Positions 55,101 to 63,200 of a stretch of 64,000 nt of DNA are shown piece after piece. How positions within the stretch are numbered: the first letter of the stretch is position 1; the number at the start of each line of letters is the position of its first letter. Location of the stretch: the NCBI RefSeq assembly GCF_025149465.1, contig NZ_CP102275.1, positions 2,031,596 to 2,095,595 of the forward strand. Direction: 5' to 3'. The notes beneath the pieces were generated by a model. It was given only the letters and a program-made list of their open reading frames with translations. It searched no databases and was not told the origin of the DNA. This DNA is from Thomasclavelia spiroformis DSM 1552. Lineage in GTDB: Bacteria > Bacillota_I > Bacilli_A > Erysipelotrichales > Coprobacillaceae. The translations under genes were made by a program, and so were the position numbers.

Positions 55101-58100
55101 TGCATCATTGTTTACTGCTTTTCCTTCAAAGCTCAATACTGCTGTATGATCATCTATCTTGATCATTTTTACAGTTAATCCTTCTGGTACATTGTTGATT
55201 TGTACTTTTCCTGTTGCTACAAAATCTTCATTTACTTCTCCAGCAAATGTTGTATCTCCTGTTAAAGTAATTGTTGATGTTTCTAGGATTGCTCCATCAT
55301 CACTTTCACTTTCTTTGAATTCTGATTGTGAATATGTTAATTGATTATCAATGAACATTACTTTAACATTATCTTTTGTTTTTCTAATACTGTCTTTAAT
55401 TGGTTCATTTGTTGCGCCGTCAGTTATTTCGATTGTTAGGTTACTGATACTGTCATTTAATGTATGGTTTTTAGCTTTTCCATTTAATGACACTTCTACT
55501 TTATTTGCTTCTGTTTTTATTGCTGAGGCTTCTAATCCTTCTGGTATATTAGTGATATTGATCTTTCCTGTTGCTACTAGATCTTCTCCAATTTCTCCAG
55601 CGAATTCTTTTGTTTTTAATGTGATTGTTATTTTTTGATCAAATGATCCATCATTTGCTTTTGATTCTTCAAACATTGCTGATGAATACGCTATTTCATC
55701 ATCATCGTATGTTGATGTATCAGCATTGTCACTGCTTGATTTTGCAGTTACTCCGTTTTGTGCCCACGAAGAAGGTGTATCTCCCATTTCAAATGATAAT
55801 ACTCCTCCTCTTGTGATTTCAGAGTAATCTACCCATGTACGATCAAATGATTTTCCATTCAATGTTGCTGATTGAATATATTCATTTGTATCTGATACAT
55901 TGTTTGCTTCGATTGTAAATGTTTTTCCATTTCCAACGTCTAATGTTATTTTTTCAAAGAATGGTGATCCAATTTGGAATGTTGTATCCCCTGGTGTCAT
56001 TGGGAAGATTCCCATTGCAGCTGATACAAACATCATTGCCATTGTTCCTGCATCATCATCCATTGTTTCCAGATATCCTTGTGGTGATAATTTATACATT
56101 TTTTGTTTTTCAGTTTGTGTTCCACTTGCGTAGTTACTATTCCATGTTTCTCTTGTATAAATTTCTCTTACCCAATGTTGTGTTAAATCTGGACGTCCTA
56201 CAAAGTTAAATAAATATGGTGTATGTAATTCAACTTCATTTGCAGCATTATGTTGCATTCCTTTTGGATCATCTGGATCTTGCATACCGAACATATACAT
56301 TAATGCTTCTAATGTTGCTTCTCTTCCACCCATTAAATCCATTAATCCGTTTACATCATTTGAACCATACCATGTATATTGCCACATTGTTCCTTGATAT
56401 AAACCTGTATTAGTAGATGATGGATCTTGATTTAACCAATTTCCATTGCTGTCTCTATTCCATAATAATCCTAATTTTTTATCACTGAATGGTGAATCTA
56501 CAGCATCTTTTCTAAATGTGTTTTTATAATTGAATGAACGGTCTAAGAAATATGCTGCTTCATCTTCTTTACCTAAAGCTTCAGCAATGATTGATAAGCA
56601 CCAGTCATCGTATCCATATTCAATTGTTCTATCAACACGATTTGGTACATATCCAATTTTTTCTACTTCACTTGTAATTACTTCATTAACGATTTCTTTA
56701 GCTTCTTCATATGCTTCTTCTAAGTTATCGATATCTGTAAATCCTTTAGCCACACCATCTGCAAGTAATGCAACTGCATGTTCTGTTCTTACATTTGGTA
56801 CTGGTTGTTTATCATGTGACCATGTAACGATTCCATAATCTAATGCATCTGCAATTGATTTTACCATATCTTTATATGTATCTGGTTGAATCAATCCGAT
56901 CATCGGATATTTACGATAGTCATCCCATAATGTCCATGAATCATAATGTATGTAATCATTAGCTTCATGAATCTTTCCATCAGTTCCTCTAAATGTTCCA
57001 CTTGTACTTGTAGCATTTACTGGTGTCATAAACATATGATATAGATGTGTATAGAATAATTGTTTTAATTCACCAGTTGGATCACTGACTTTTGAGCTTT
57101 CTACTCTTACTTTGCTTAATACATCATTCCATGCTTTATCAGCTCTTGATGCTGCCGCATCAAAATCCCAATCACTGATTTCATTATGCATATCGATTTT
57201 TGCTTGTTTTACACTGATTGGTGAAATACTTACTTTTAATTGTATTTCTTCATTTTCTTTGACATCAAAATTCATGATTGTTCCGATGTCATTACCTTTT
57301 TGTGATGTTTTATCACTTAAAGTTGTATCATTCCATGTTTTTACACTGTTAGCAGGTTTGCTTGTTTCCATGTAAAAATACATTGTATATTTACCATTTC
57401 CACTAACATTTCTACCACTGAATCTTCCACCGATAGCAGTAGTTGTATCACTTTGTTCTAATACATCTACATATGCATTTCTGATATCAGTACCATGATA
57501 TGTATAGTTTAAATCAGTAATGATATTTACACTTCCTGCTTCTGGAAATGTATAACGATGAAAACCAGTACGTTGATCTGTTGTCATTTCTGCTTTGATC
57601 TTACCGATTTCTGGACTATCTTTAACATCATTATCTTTACCAGTTTTAGGTGTCAATTCTACACTATAGTAACCAGGTTTAGCTGATTCATCTTCTTTTG
57701 TGTAATTCATTGCACGAGTTTGAGCTTGAGGTCTTTGACTATATTCTACATATGTAGGAGTGACTAAGACATCACCACCGGCACCTTGACCCCCAACTCC
57801 TTCGATTCTTGTATGTGAAAATCCCTGAATTTGTAATTTACTGTAGTCATATCCAGCATGATCAAGAGTATTGTGTGGATATGTATCAGGGCTCAATTTA
57901 ACTAATCCATTTGGTACAACGCTTCCTGGAAACAATTGACCATAGTCAACATCAGTACATACAAATGGATCAACATATTGAGTATAGCTTTCTTCCTGTT
58001 CTACTGCACTTACTTTTCTAGATGTAGAAGTAGTAACAGCTAATGTTGAAAATGCAACTGTAAAAGCTAATGCTCCCTTTAATAAGCGATTAATTTTCTT

Positions 58101-58106
58101 ATTCAC
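52152..58106 (-). CDS. Giant surface-anchored GH92 alpha-mannosidase-type protein
   Basis: 1984 residues, GTG start with GAAAGGAG seven bases upstream. Signal peptide about 1-34. GH92 domain about 38-780: TQYVDPFVCTDVDYGQLFPG, GFSHTRIEGVGGQG, YDSWTLWDDYRKYPMIGLIQ, GNDWC-like YGYDDWCLSI, and the GDTTFQIGSPFFEKITLDVG end. Two repeated Ig-like domains (~790-1030), a FIVAR module, three CBM6/35-like modules (~1112, 1254, 1389), more FIVAR repeats (~1535-1930) and the KTGD-hydrophobic-KRKEN tail. GH92 enzymes are calcium-dependent exo-alpha-mannosidases, mostly acting on N-glycans; the released mannose could enter through the nearby PTS and isomerase. Confidence 0.9.
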   Translation of the reverse strand: MNKKINRLLKGALAFTVAFSTLAVTTSTSRKVSAVEQEESYTQYVDPFVCTDVDYGQLFPGSVVPNGLVKLSPDTYPHNTLDHAGYDYSKLQIQGFSHTRIEGVGGQGAGGDVLVTPTYVEYSQRPQAQTRAMNYTKEDESAKPGYYSVELTPKTGKDNDVKDSPEIGKIKAEMTTDQRTGFHRYTFPEAGSVNIITDLNYTYHGTDIRNAYVDVLEQSDTTTAIGGRFSGRNVSGNGKYTMYFYMETSKPANSVKTWNDTTLSDKTSQKGNDIGTIMNFDVKENEEIQLKVSISPISVKQAKIDMHNEISDWDFDAAASRADKAWNDVLSKVRVESSKVSDPTGELKQLFYTHLYHMFMTPVNATSTSGTFRGTDGKIHEANDYIHYDSWTLWDDYRKYPMIGLIQPDTYKDMVKSIADALDYGIVTWSHDKQPVPNVRTEHAVALLADGVAKGFTDIDNLEEAYEEAKEIVNEVITSEVEKIGYVPNRVDRTIEYGYDDWCLSIIAEALGKEDEAAYFLDRSFNYKNTFRKDAVDSPFSDKKLGLLWNRDSNGNWLNQDPSSTNTGLYQGTMWQYTWYGSNDVNGLMDLMGGREATLEALMYMFGMQDPDDPKGMQHNAANEVELHTPYLFNFVGRPDLTQHWVREIYTRETWNSNYASGTQTEKQKMYKLSPQGYLETMDDDAGTMAMMFVSAAMGIFPMTPGDTTFQIGSPFFEKITLDVGNGKTFTIEANNVSDTNEYIQSATLNGKSFDRTWVDYSEITRGGVLSFEMGDTPSSWAQNGVTAKSSSDNADTSTYDDDEIAYSSAMFEESKANDGSFDQKITITLKTKEFAGEIGEDLVATGKINITNIPEGLEASAIKTEANKVEVSLNGKAKNHTLNDSISNLTIEITDGATNEPIKDSIRKTKDNVKVMFIDNQLTYSQSEFKESESDDGAILETSTITLTGDTTFAGEVNEDFVATGKVQINNVPEGLTVKMIKIDDHTAVLSFEGKAVNNDADAEIELAFTDSAFNGALASEIGQSSRGGMTALLLDFDYDHTSKLKRTMAEATYINASAYTQSSYQAVLDAVAKGQELLDNKNATSKEIDLAIGDIIDAQEQLDIPRDGFSVLQAESSDVTSGGSLRVEGSVLHGTYDGAWIRYDALDFNGLSPKYLELRYDNASNRCASDSHLEVRLDGVDGTLIGDIQLPATGTAWGSYETLQFEISNPELLDGKHDVYFVFKGTTEDSKPYVAKVDYLQFKETADIDSVKLEAEKSDENSGNGLKNESINLGGTYDGAWIKYNNVNFNNLEADTINVHYSTRVDACALDARIEIRKDNKDGELLGTIMLPLTGGWSDYQTVSTKLDTSVTGVQDICFVLRGTNDGGRPYVANIDYMEFVNSGVNHIEAENKDDWSGAELKVENSTDNTGKSLTNIGGARNDAWLRYNGVEFNGKTEMTVRYSHNPGTAGTNSRIDVYLDNMDGNPIGTINLPTTNGWANYTVIREVFDQEITGSHDVYLKLHTDGSGWVANFDWFEFGEPIADVDKSQLQAKYDENVALLQEYDKYHYVGFNIFKDRLLTGSAVIDNQNATANDVRIAIKDIDNALAALQYKIAFDLNDYVVQLENINEADYTKDSYANLMQAIEVAKAIPTDSEYEVFKNAYDGLVDAHSKLTALNRTALEEIIKQAEAIDLDLYKEEGKAEFKAALENAKTVYETVSLTQAQVDEAVANLDQAIKALKPIETDSVNKVALKIAVDLANAITDEDLANVVPAVVDEFIAARDEANAVYNDVSATQEEVDNAFDRLASVMQKLEFFKGDKKALKAFIDKVTGLDSSKYTQTTWTAFDKELTEAIAVYNDENAMQEEVNTAYSELVTAFLNLRLIPDKSLLEDLINQANGLNGANYTKATFDGLTKALDEAKAVYENPDATQKEVDNAKDVLAKAIAGLQTVTTDNTVSTPVNNGDTTASVKTGDESLAGMFATIALLSIAGYTILKRKEN
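52485..52930 (-). repeat. FIVAR-coding DNA repeat, copy 2
   Basis: Nearly identical over long runs to 60540-60990 and similar to 30520-30960; all lie just before the anchor-coding segment. Confidence 0.8.
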
Positions 58107-58273
58107 TTGTTTTCTCCTTTCTCAAAATTTTTTAAATATTATATTATTCCCCCTATTTATCACTATCACCTCCTTTAAGATCATAAAAATTATATGTCAT
58201 ATATCAAAGATAAAAACATATCACTTTTGTAAAAAGATTGTAAAAAATATATTAAAGCTTCATACCTGACTAT

Positions 58274-58329
58274 ACTATAGCACAGTAATATTGCTTAGAT
58301 AAGTTAGATAAAATGTAAGTTTTTTTACA
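58274..58329 (-). promoter_or_regulatory. Promoter of the first GH92 gene
   Basis: TGTAAGTTTTTTTACA (58314-58329), 40-bp offset, extended -10 TGCTATAGT (- strand, 58274-58282). It leaves a leader of about 160 nt before the GTG, including GGAGGTGATAG near 58150. An operator centred near -55 suits an activator. The regulator is not in the window. Confidence 0.7.
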
Positions 58330-58440
58330 TAATTTCTATCTAAAAAAAGGACAAAAATAAATTTTGTCCATTGGGTGATAAATCACAACTTTTATGATTA
58401 TCTCCCTTTTTTTGTTTTATAATAGAACTGGTGATTTTAG

Positions 58441-59853
58441 ATGATTGATTTAGCTGTACCTACTGATACATTAGCTCTTTTTAATTTAAGACAATATTTT
58501 AAAAAAAATTCTAAAGAATCTTTTAAATACATTTTCTTTGATAATTTTGAATATATTCACAATCTTTATCTTTCTGGTAAATTGCGTGATATTACTTTTG
58601 ATAATATTCAAAAAACTATTCTTTGCTCCTCTGTTTATTTAGGTTTCGATCTTTTCGAATGCCCTAACTGCGGTCATGAAACTATTGTCCCTCATACCTG
58701 TTCTTCCAGATTCTGCAGCAAATGCGGTTCAAAAGCTGCCCAGCAACGTGCTGCTCATGTTTCTGCTATGGCTTTTGAATCAAAACATCGACACATTGTT
58801 TTTACTATCCCTAAAGAACTTAGACCTTTCTTTTTAAAAGACAGATCTCTTCTTGAGGGTTTCTTCACTGTATCTCGCAATGTACTGGCTTCTCTTTTCA
58901 ATGACTGTAAATACCGTAAAATGAAAAACAGATTTAAAAAGAATCATATCTGCAAAAAAACAAAGCACAAATCCAAATATCTCTACAAAGATACCAGAAA
59001 TAATATTATATTTGGTGCTATCGCTTCATTGCATACTTTTGGGCGTAATCTCCAATGGAATCCTCATATTCATATTTTAGTATGTGAAGATGCATACGAT
59101 ACAAAAAATGATAAAATTAAAAACTTTTCCTTTATGTCCTATAAAAAACTAAGACAGACATGGCGATATCAGCTACTTGATTATCTTGATAAAAGAATCG
59201 GTAACAATGAGACCTTCAGAAGACTAAAACTCTGGTATTATACTAAATACACTGAAGGTTTCTATGTCCATGCTCCTAAATTCAAAAAAGATCAGGATGA
59301 AGACGATATCAATGATTGCGTTAAATATATCACCAGGTATACCAGCAGACCGGTCATGGCCGAAAGCAGGATAGTAAAATATGATGATATCAATAAAACA
59401 GTTCACTGGTTTTATCACCGACACGAAGATGATAAGCGTATTGATGTAATCGAACCAGTTACCAGTTTTATCAATAATGTTGTTCTACACTGTCCTGAAA
59501 GAAATTTTAAGATGGTAAGATATTTTGGATTCTATGCAAACAAAAGTTTAAAGACATATGACAGAATGGCAGAACTGGTTGGAAAAAAACTTAAACGTAA
59601 AGTTCAGTACAAAAAAGAAAGAGCAGCAGCAGCTAAAATAAATAAGGAAAAGACACATTTCAGATATTATATGATACAATCATTTCAGAGGGATCCTCTA
59701 CTATGTACATGTGGAGAAATAATGAATTATGCAGAGACATATGATCCTTTTGAAGGAGGGATAAAAAATGACAGACGATATCGAAACGGATGCATCTACA
59801 ACTCAAAGTATCTCAAAAGTCGAACCAGACCAGCAGCAACAGGGATGGACTGA
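58441..59853 (+). CDS. IS91-family rolling-circle transposase
   Basis: 470 residues. N-terminal zinc-binding domain: FECPNCGHETIVPHTCSSRF then CSKCG. HUH motif in WNPHIHILVCED. Two tyrosines in the YxxxY arrangement: KYITRYTSRPV. The C-terminus has a further CTCGE. It should transpose by single-strand rolling-circle replication. The frame is complete with no stops. The start ATG lies after a weak ribosome-binding site (GGTG). Confidence 0.88.
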   Translation: MIDLAVPTDTLALFNLRQYFKKNSKESFKYIFFDNFEYIHNLYLSGKLRDITFDNIQKTILCSSVYLGFDLFECPNCGHETIVPHTCSSRFCSKCGSKAAQQRAAHVSAMAFESKHRHIVFTIPKELRPFFLKDRSLLEGFFTVSRNVLASLFNDCKYRKMKNRFKKNHICKKTKHKSKYLYKDTRNNIIFGAIASLHTFGRNLQWNPHIHILVCEDAYDTKNDKIKNFSFMSYKKLRQTWRYQLLDYLDKRIGNNETFRRLKLWYYTKYTEGFYVHAPKFKKDQDEDDINDCVKYITRYTSRPVMAESRIVKYDDINKTVHWFYHRHEDDKRIDVIEPVTSFINNVVLHCPERNFKMVRYFGFYANKSLKTYDRMAELVGKKLKRKVQYKKERAAAAKINKEKTHFRYYMIQSFQRDPLLCTCGEIMNYAETYDPFEGGIKNDRRYRNGCIYNSKYLKSRTRPAATGMD

Positions 59854-60043
59854 TGAAGAACTTATGCAGTTTATTGAAAATGATGTAATGGTCAGGATGA
59901 AATGTGAATCATGCGGGTATGAAGAAGACGTACCTGATTGGATACTGGAAGAATTTTTGGAAATAGAATTACATAACGGATCAAAAGAAAGAAGATACAG
60001 CTGCCAATGTCCAGAGTGTAATAAAAACATGTTCAGGAAATAA
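59768..60043 (+). CDS. Small zinc-ribbon accessory protein of the IS91-like element
   Basis: 91 residues. Two Cys pairs, MKCESCGYEED and CQCPECNKN, form a zinc ribbon. A strong GGAGGG is six bases before the ATG. It overlaps the transposase 3' end by 86 bp in another frame. The overlap and its acidic N-terminus (DDIETDAS) suggest a real accessory gene rather than a shadow. Function unknown. Confidence 0.7.
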   Translation: MTDDIETDASTTQSISKVEPDQQQQGWTDEELMQFIENDVMVRMKCESCGYEEDVPDWILEEFLEIELHNGSKERRYSCQCPECNKNMFRK

Positions 60044-60062
60044 TATTTTCTGACACTTTTTT

Positions 60063-60086
60063 GGGTACCTTATTTTAAAGGTACCC
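60063..60086 (+). terminator. Hairpin at the right end of the IS91-like element
   Basis: GGGTACC and GGTACCC, 7-bp perfect stem, 20 bp after the zinc-ribbon stop. It could be a terminator or part of the replication origin end of the element. Confidence 0.55.
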
Positions 60087-60142
60087 TTATAGTTTTATTT
60101 TTACAATATACCCGTTGACGAATCCAAATTCTTATTAAATAA

Positions 60143-60170
60143 AAAAAACGTAAAATAATTTTACGTTTTT
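60143..60170. terminator. Bidirectional terminator
   Basis: AAAAAACGTAAAA and TTTTACGTTTTTT pair around TAAT. Long A and T tracts on the two sides allow action on both strands, between the IS91 element and the second GH92 gene. Confidence 0.8.
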
Positions 60171-60185
60171 TTTACCTATTAAAAA

Positions 60186-60215
60186 GACTATCGATAACCT
60201 AAATTATCAATAGTC
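60186..60215 (-). terminator. Terminator of the second GH92 gene
   Basis: GACTATTGATAA and TTATCGATAGTC (- strand) pair with one G-T mismatch, then TTTTTAA. The stop codon is 9 bp away. Confidence 0.75.
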
Positions 60216-60223
60216 TAATTACA

Positions 60224-63200
60224 TTAATCTTCTTTTCTTCTAAGTACTGCATATCCAGCTACACTTAGTAATGCAATTGAGGCAAACATTCCTACTAAGC
60301 TTTCATCTCCAGTTTTTACACTTGTAGTATCACCTTTATTTACTGGTGTGTTTACAGTATTTTCTACTGGTGTATTTTTTTCTAAACTATTGATTGCTTT
60401 TTCTAATGTAGTTTTTGCGCTATCTACTTCTTCTTGAGTGGCATTTGGATTTTCATATACTACTTTTGCTTCATTTAATATTTTTGTTAATCCGTCAAAT
60501 GTTGCTTTTGTATAATTTGCTTTGTCTAATCCTTCTGCTTGATTAATCAAGTCTTCTAATAAGCTCTTATCTGGAATTAATCTTAAGTTCAAGAATGCTG
60601 TTACTAATTCACTGTATGCACTATTTACTTCTTCTTGCATTGCATTTTCATCGTTATATACAACATTTGCTTCATTTAATTCTGTTTCAAATGCTGCCCA
60701 TGTAGTTTGTGTATATTTATCAGCTTCTAACCCACTAACTTTATCAATAAATGCTTTTAATGCTGTTTTGTCACCTTTTACAAAGTCCAACATATGAATT
60801 GCACTTGCAAGTCTGTCAAATGCATTATTTACTTCTTCTTGAGTTGCGCTGATATCATTGTAAATTGCATTAGCTTCATCTCTTGCTGCTTTGAATTCAT
60901 TAGCTACTGCTGGAATTACTTTATCTAAATCTTCATCAGTAATTGTATTAGCTAGATCTACTGCAATCTTTAATGCTGTTTTATCGCTATCAACTACTTT
61001 GTCTCCATATAAATGGAATTCATATACTCTAGCATTATCTTCATTAGCGCTACCTAATTTTTTGATTAATAATCTAAAATTATCACCTATAACTGGTGTA
61101 TCTAAGTTTGCATAATAAAGATTTTCTTGGTTACCAGTTACATTATGAACATCTTTCCATTCATCATTTTCTTTAACTTGTAATTGGAAATCTCTTGTAA
61201 TATAACTTGCATTTTCTTTTTCTGCACTTAATAATTCTAAAGCATCCACACGGTATTTTTGTGGTAATTTTACTTCTAGCCAGTAGTACCCATTATCATC
61301 GTTACTATTACGACAACTCCATTTTGTATTTGTATCAAAATCTATTGCTTTAATAGCATCTTCATTTTCATTAACAGCATGATTTACTGATACTTCAATA
61401 CCCGGAGTTTTCATAATACTTCCAGTAAATGTTGAATAATCCTTATCACCATAAAATTCAATTTCATAAATTCTAGTTGTTCTAGCTTGATTTGCTTGAG
61501 TTGGATTTGTTACATATAAACGAATATAACGCCCTTCAAACATCGGTAAAATTCTTGAAGTTGTTGAATCAGTATTTCCTACAACACTATCAACATCTAA
61601 CCATTCATCACCTGATTTTACTTGAAGTTTGAAATCTCTTGTATTATATGATGCTTGTTCTCCACCTACTTGAGCATGTTTTACAACCCATTTAGTTAAT
61701 TGGTAAACATCTCCTAAATCTATTTCTAACCAGAAATCTGGATTTGCTGATGATTCATTATCTTTACTACACCATTTAGTTTTAGTATTACCGTCAACAG
61801 CATATTTTCCATCTTCTGCTTCACTATGTCTACCACTAGCTGTTACAGTTTTATTTTTAGCTATATTTTCTGTAGATTTTATTTTTTTACCTGTTAAACC
61901 ATTACTATTTTCTACTTTTAATTTTAATGGATCTGAAACATTTCCAAAAAGATCAACTGCTACTACAGTATAATAGAAAGTTCCTGCTTGCTTTGTTTCA
62001 CTGTAACTTAAATCACTTGTAGTTGTTAAAAGACTTAATTCATCTAAATCATAATTTTCTTCATCATCACGATATACTCGATACTCTTTAACCTTTATAT
62101 TATCAGTTGCTTCAGGCCAACTAAACTTAACTAAACCAATATCAAGATATCTTTCATCCAACTCAATTTCACCATTAAATATAGGTTTTTCAAAATCAGA
62201 AATATCTACTTTTACAACTGGTGAATTTAATGATTTATTTCCAAAATAATCTTCTGCTTCTACTTTAAAATATTTAACTTCATTTGATACATCAAATGTA
62301 TAAGTTGTATCTTTAATTGAAGTAACTAATGTTTCATCATTTAATTCAAAATCTTCTTGAGTTGAACTATAGATATTATATTGTTTAATTTGTGTATTAT
62401 CTGTAGCTTTATTCCAATTTAATGCTAATATACCTTCATTTAATTTTGAATCATCTAATGTTAATCCTGTTACATCACTTGGATTTTCATTATCTACTTC
62501 TCTTGCCCAATCACTTGGTTGACTACCCATTACATATTCTAAAGTTCCACCTTCTTTAATTTGATCCCAAGTTAATTTAGAAGATGTTAATGGTTGCCCA
62601 TTCCATGTTGCTGATTGAACATAGATATTTTCATCACTAACATTGATTCCTTTAATAACAAGATCATTTCCTGTTCCTAAATGATAAGTAACTTCTGGTA
62701 AATGTGTTCCATGTAAGTAATAATTATTAGTTCCTGACATTGGGAAGAAGCCACTCATCATGAATAAATACATTGAACTCATTGCACCATTATCTTCATC
62801 ACCTGGATAACCAACATCAGTATACTTACTTAAATATACGTCAACCCATTTACTTGCTAAATCAGGACGTTGAACTTCATCACTTGCTAAAGTCCAAATT
62901 GTTTGAAATGCCGGTTCATTTGCAAAGTTGATATAACCTTGTCCTAAAGCATAATCTAAACGATCAGCATATTCATATTTACCACCCATTTTTTCTACTA
63001 ATGTTGGTAAATCAAATGTAGGAGAGTAACTTCCTTCCCAAATTCCTGCTTCATAAAAGTCATCATTGTACCCTTGCCATAATTTTTCAGTTCCATCATT
63101 TCCTACAAAATGACTTGGATCTACAGTTGCATAACTTCCATCTGCTGCTCTTTTATGAATAAATCCTTTATAACCATCTGATGACACCAGATTTTCATCC

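Larger units (their letters stand above)
58349..60110 (+). mobile_element. IS91-like insertion element
   Basis: A HUH-type transposase and a small overlapping zinc-ribbon gene are flanked by hairpins: GGACAAAA/TTTTGTCC (58349-58369) on the left and GGGTACC/GGTACCC (60063-60086) on the right. IS91 elements lack inverted repeats and make no target duplication, so ends are estimated. It lies between two GH92 genes, opposite to their direction, just upstream of the promoter of the first. Confidence 0.7.
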
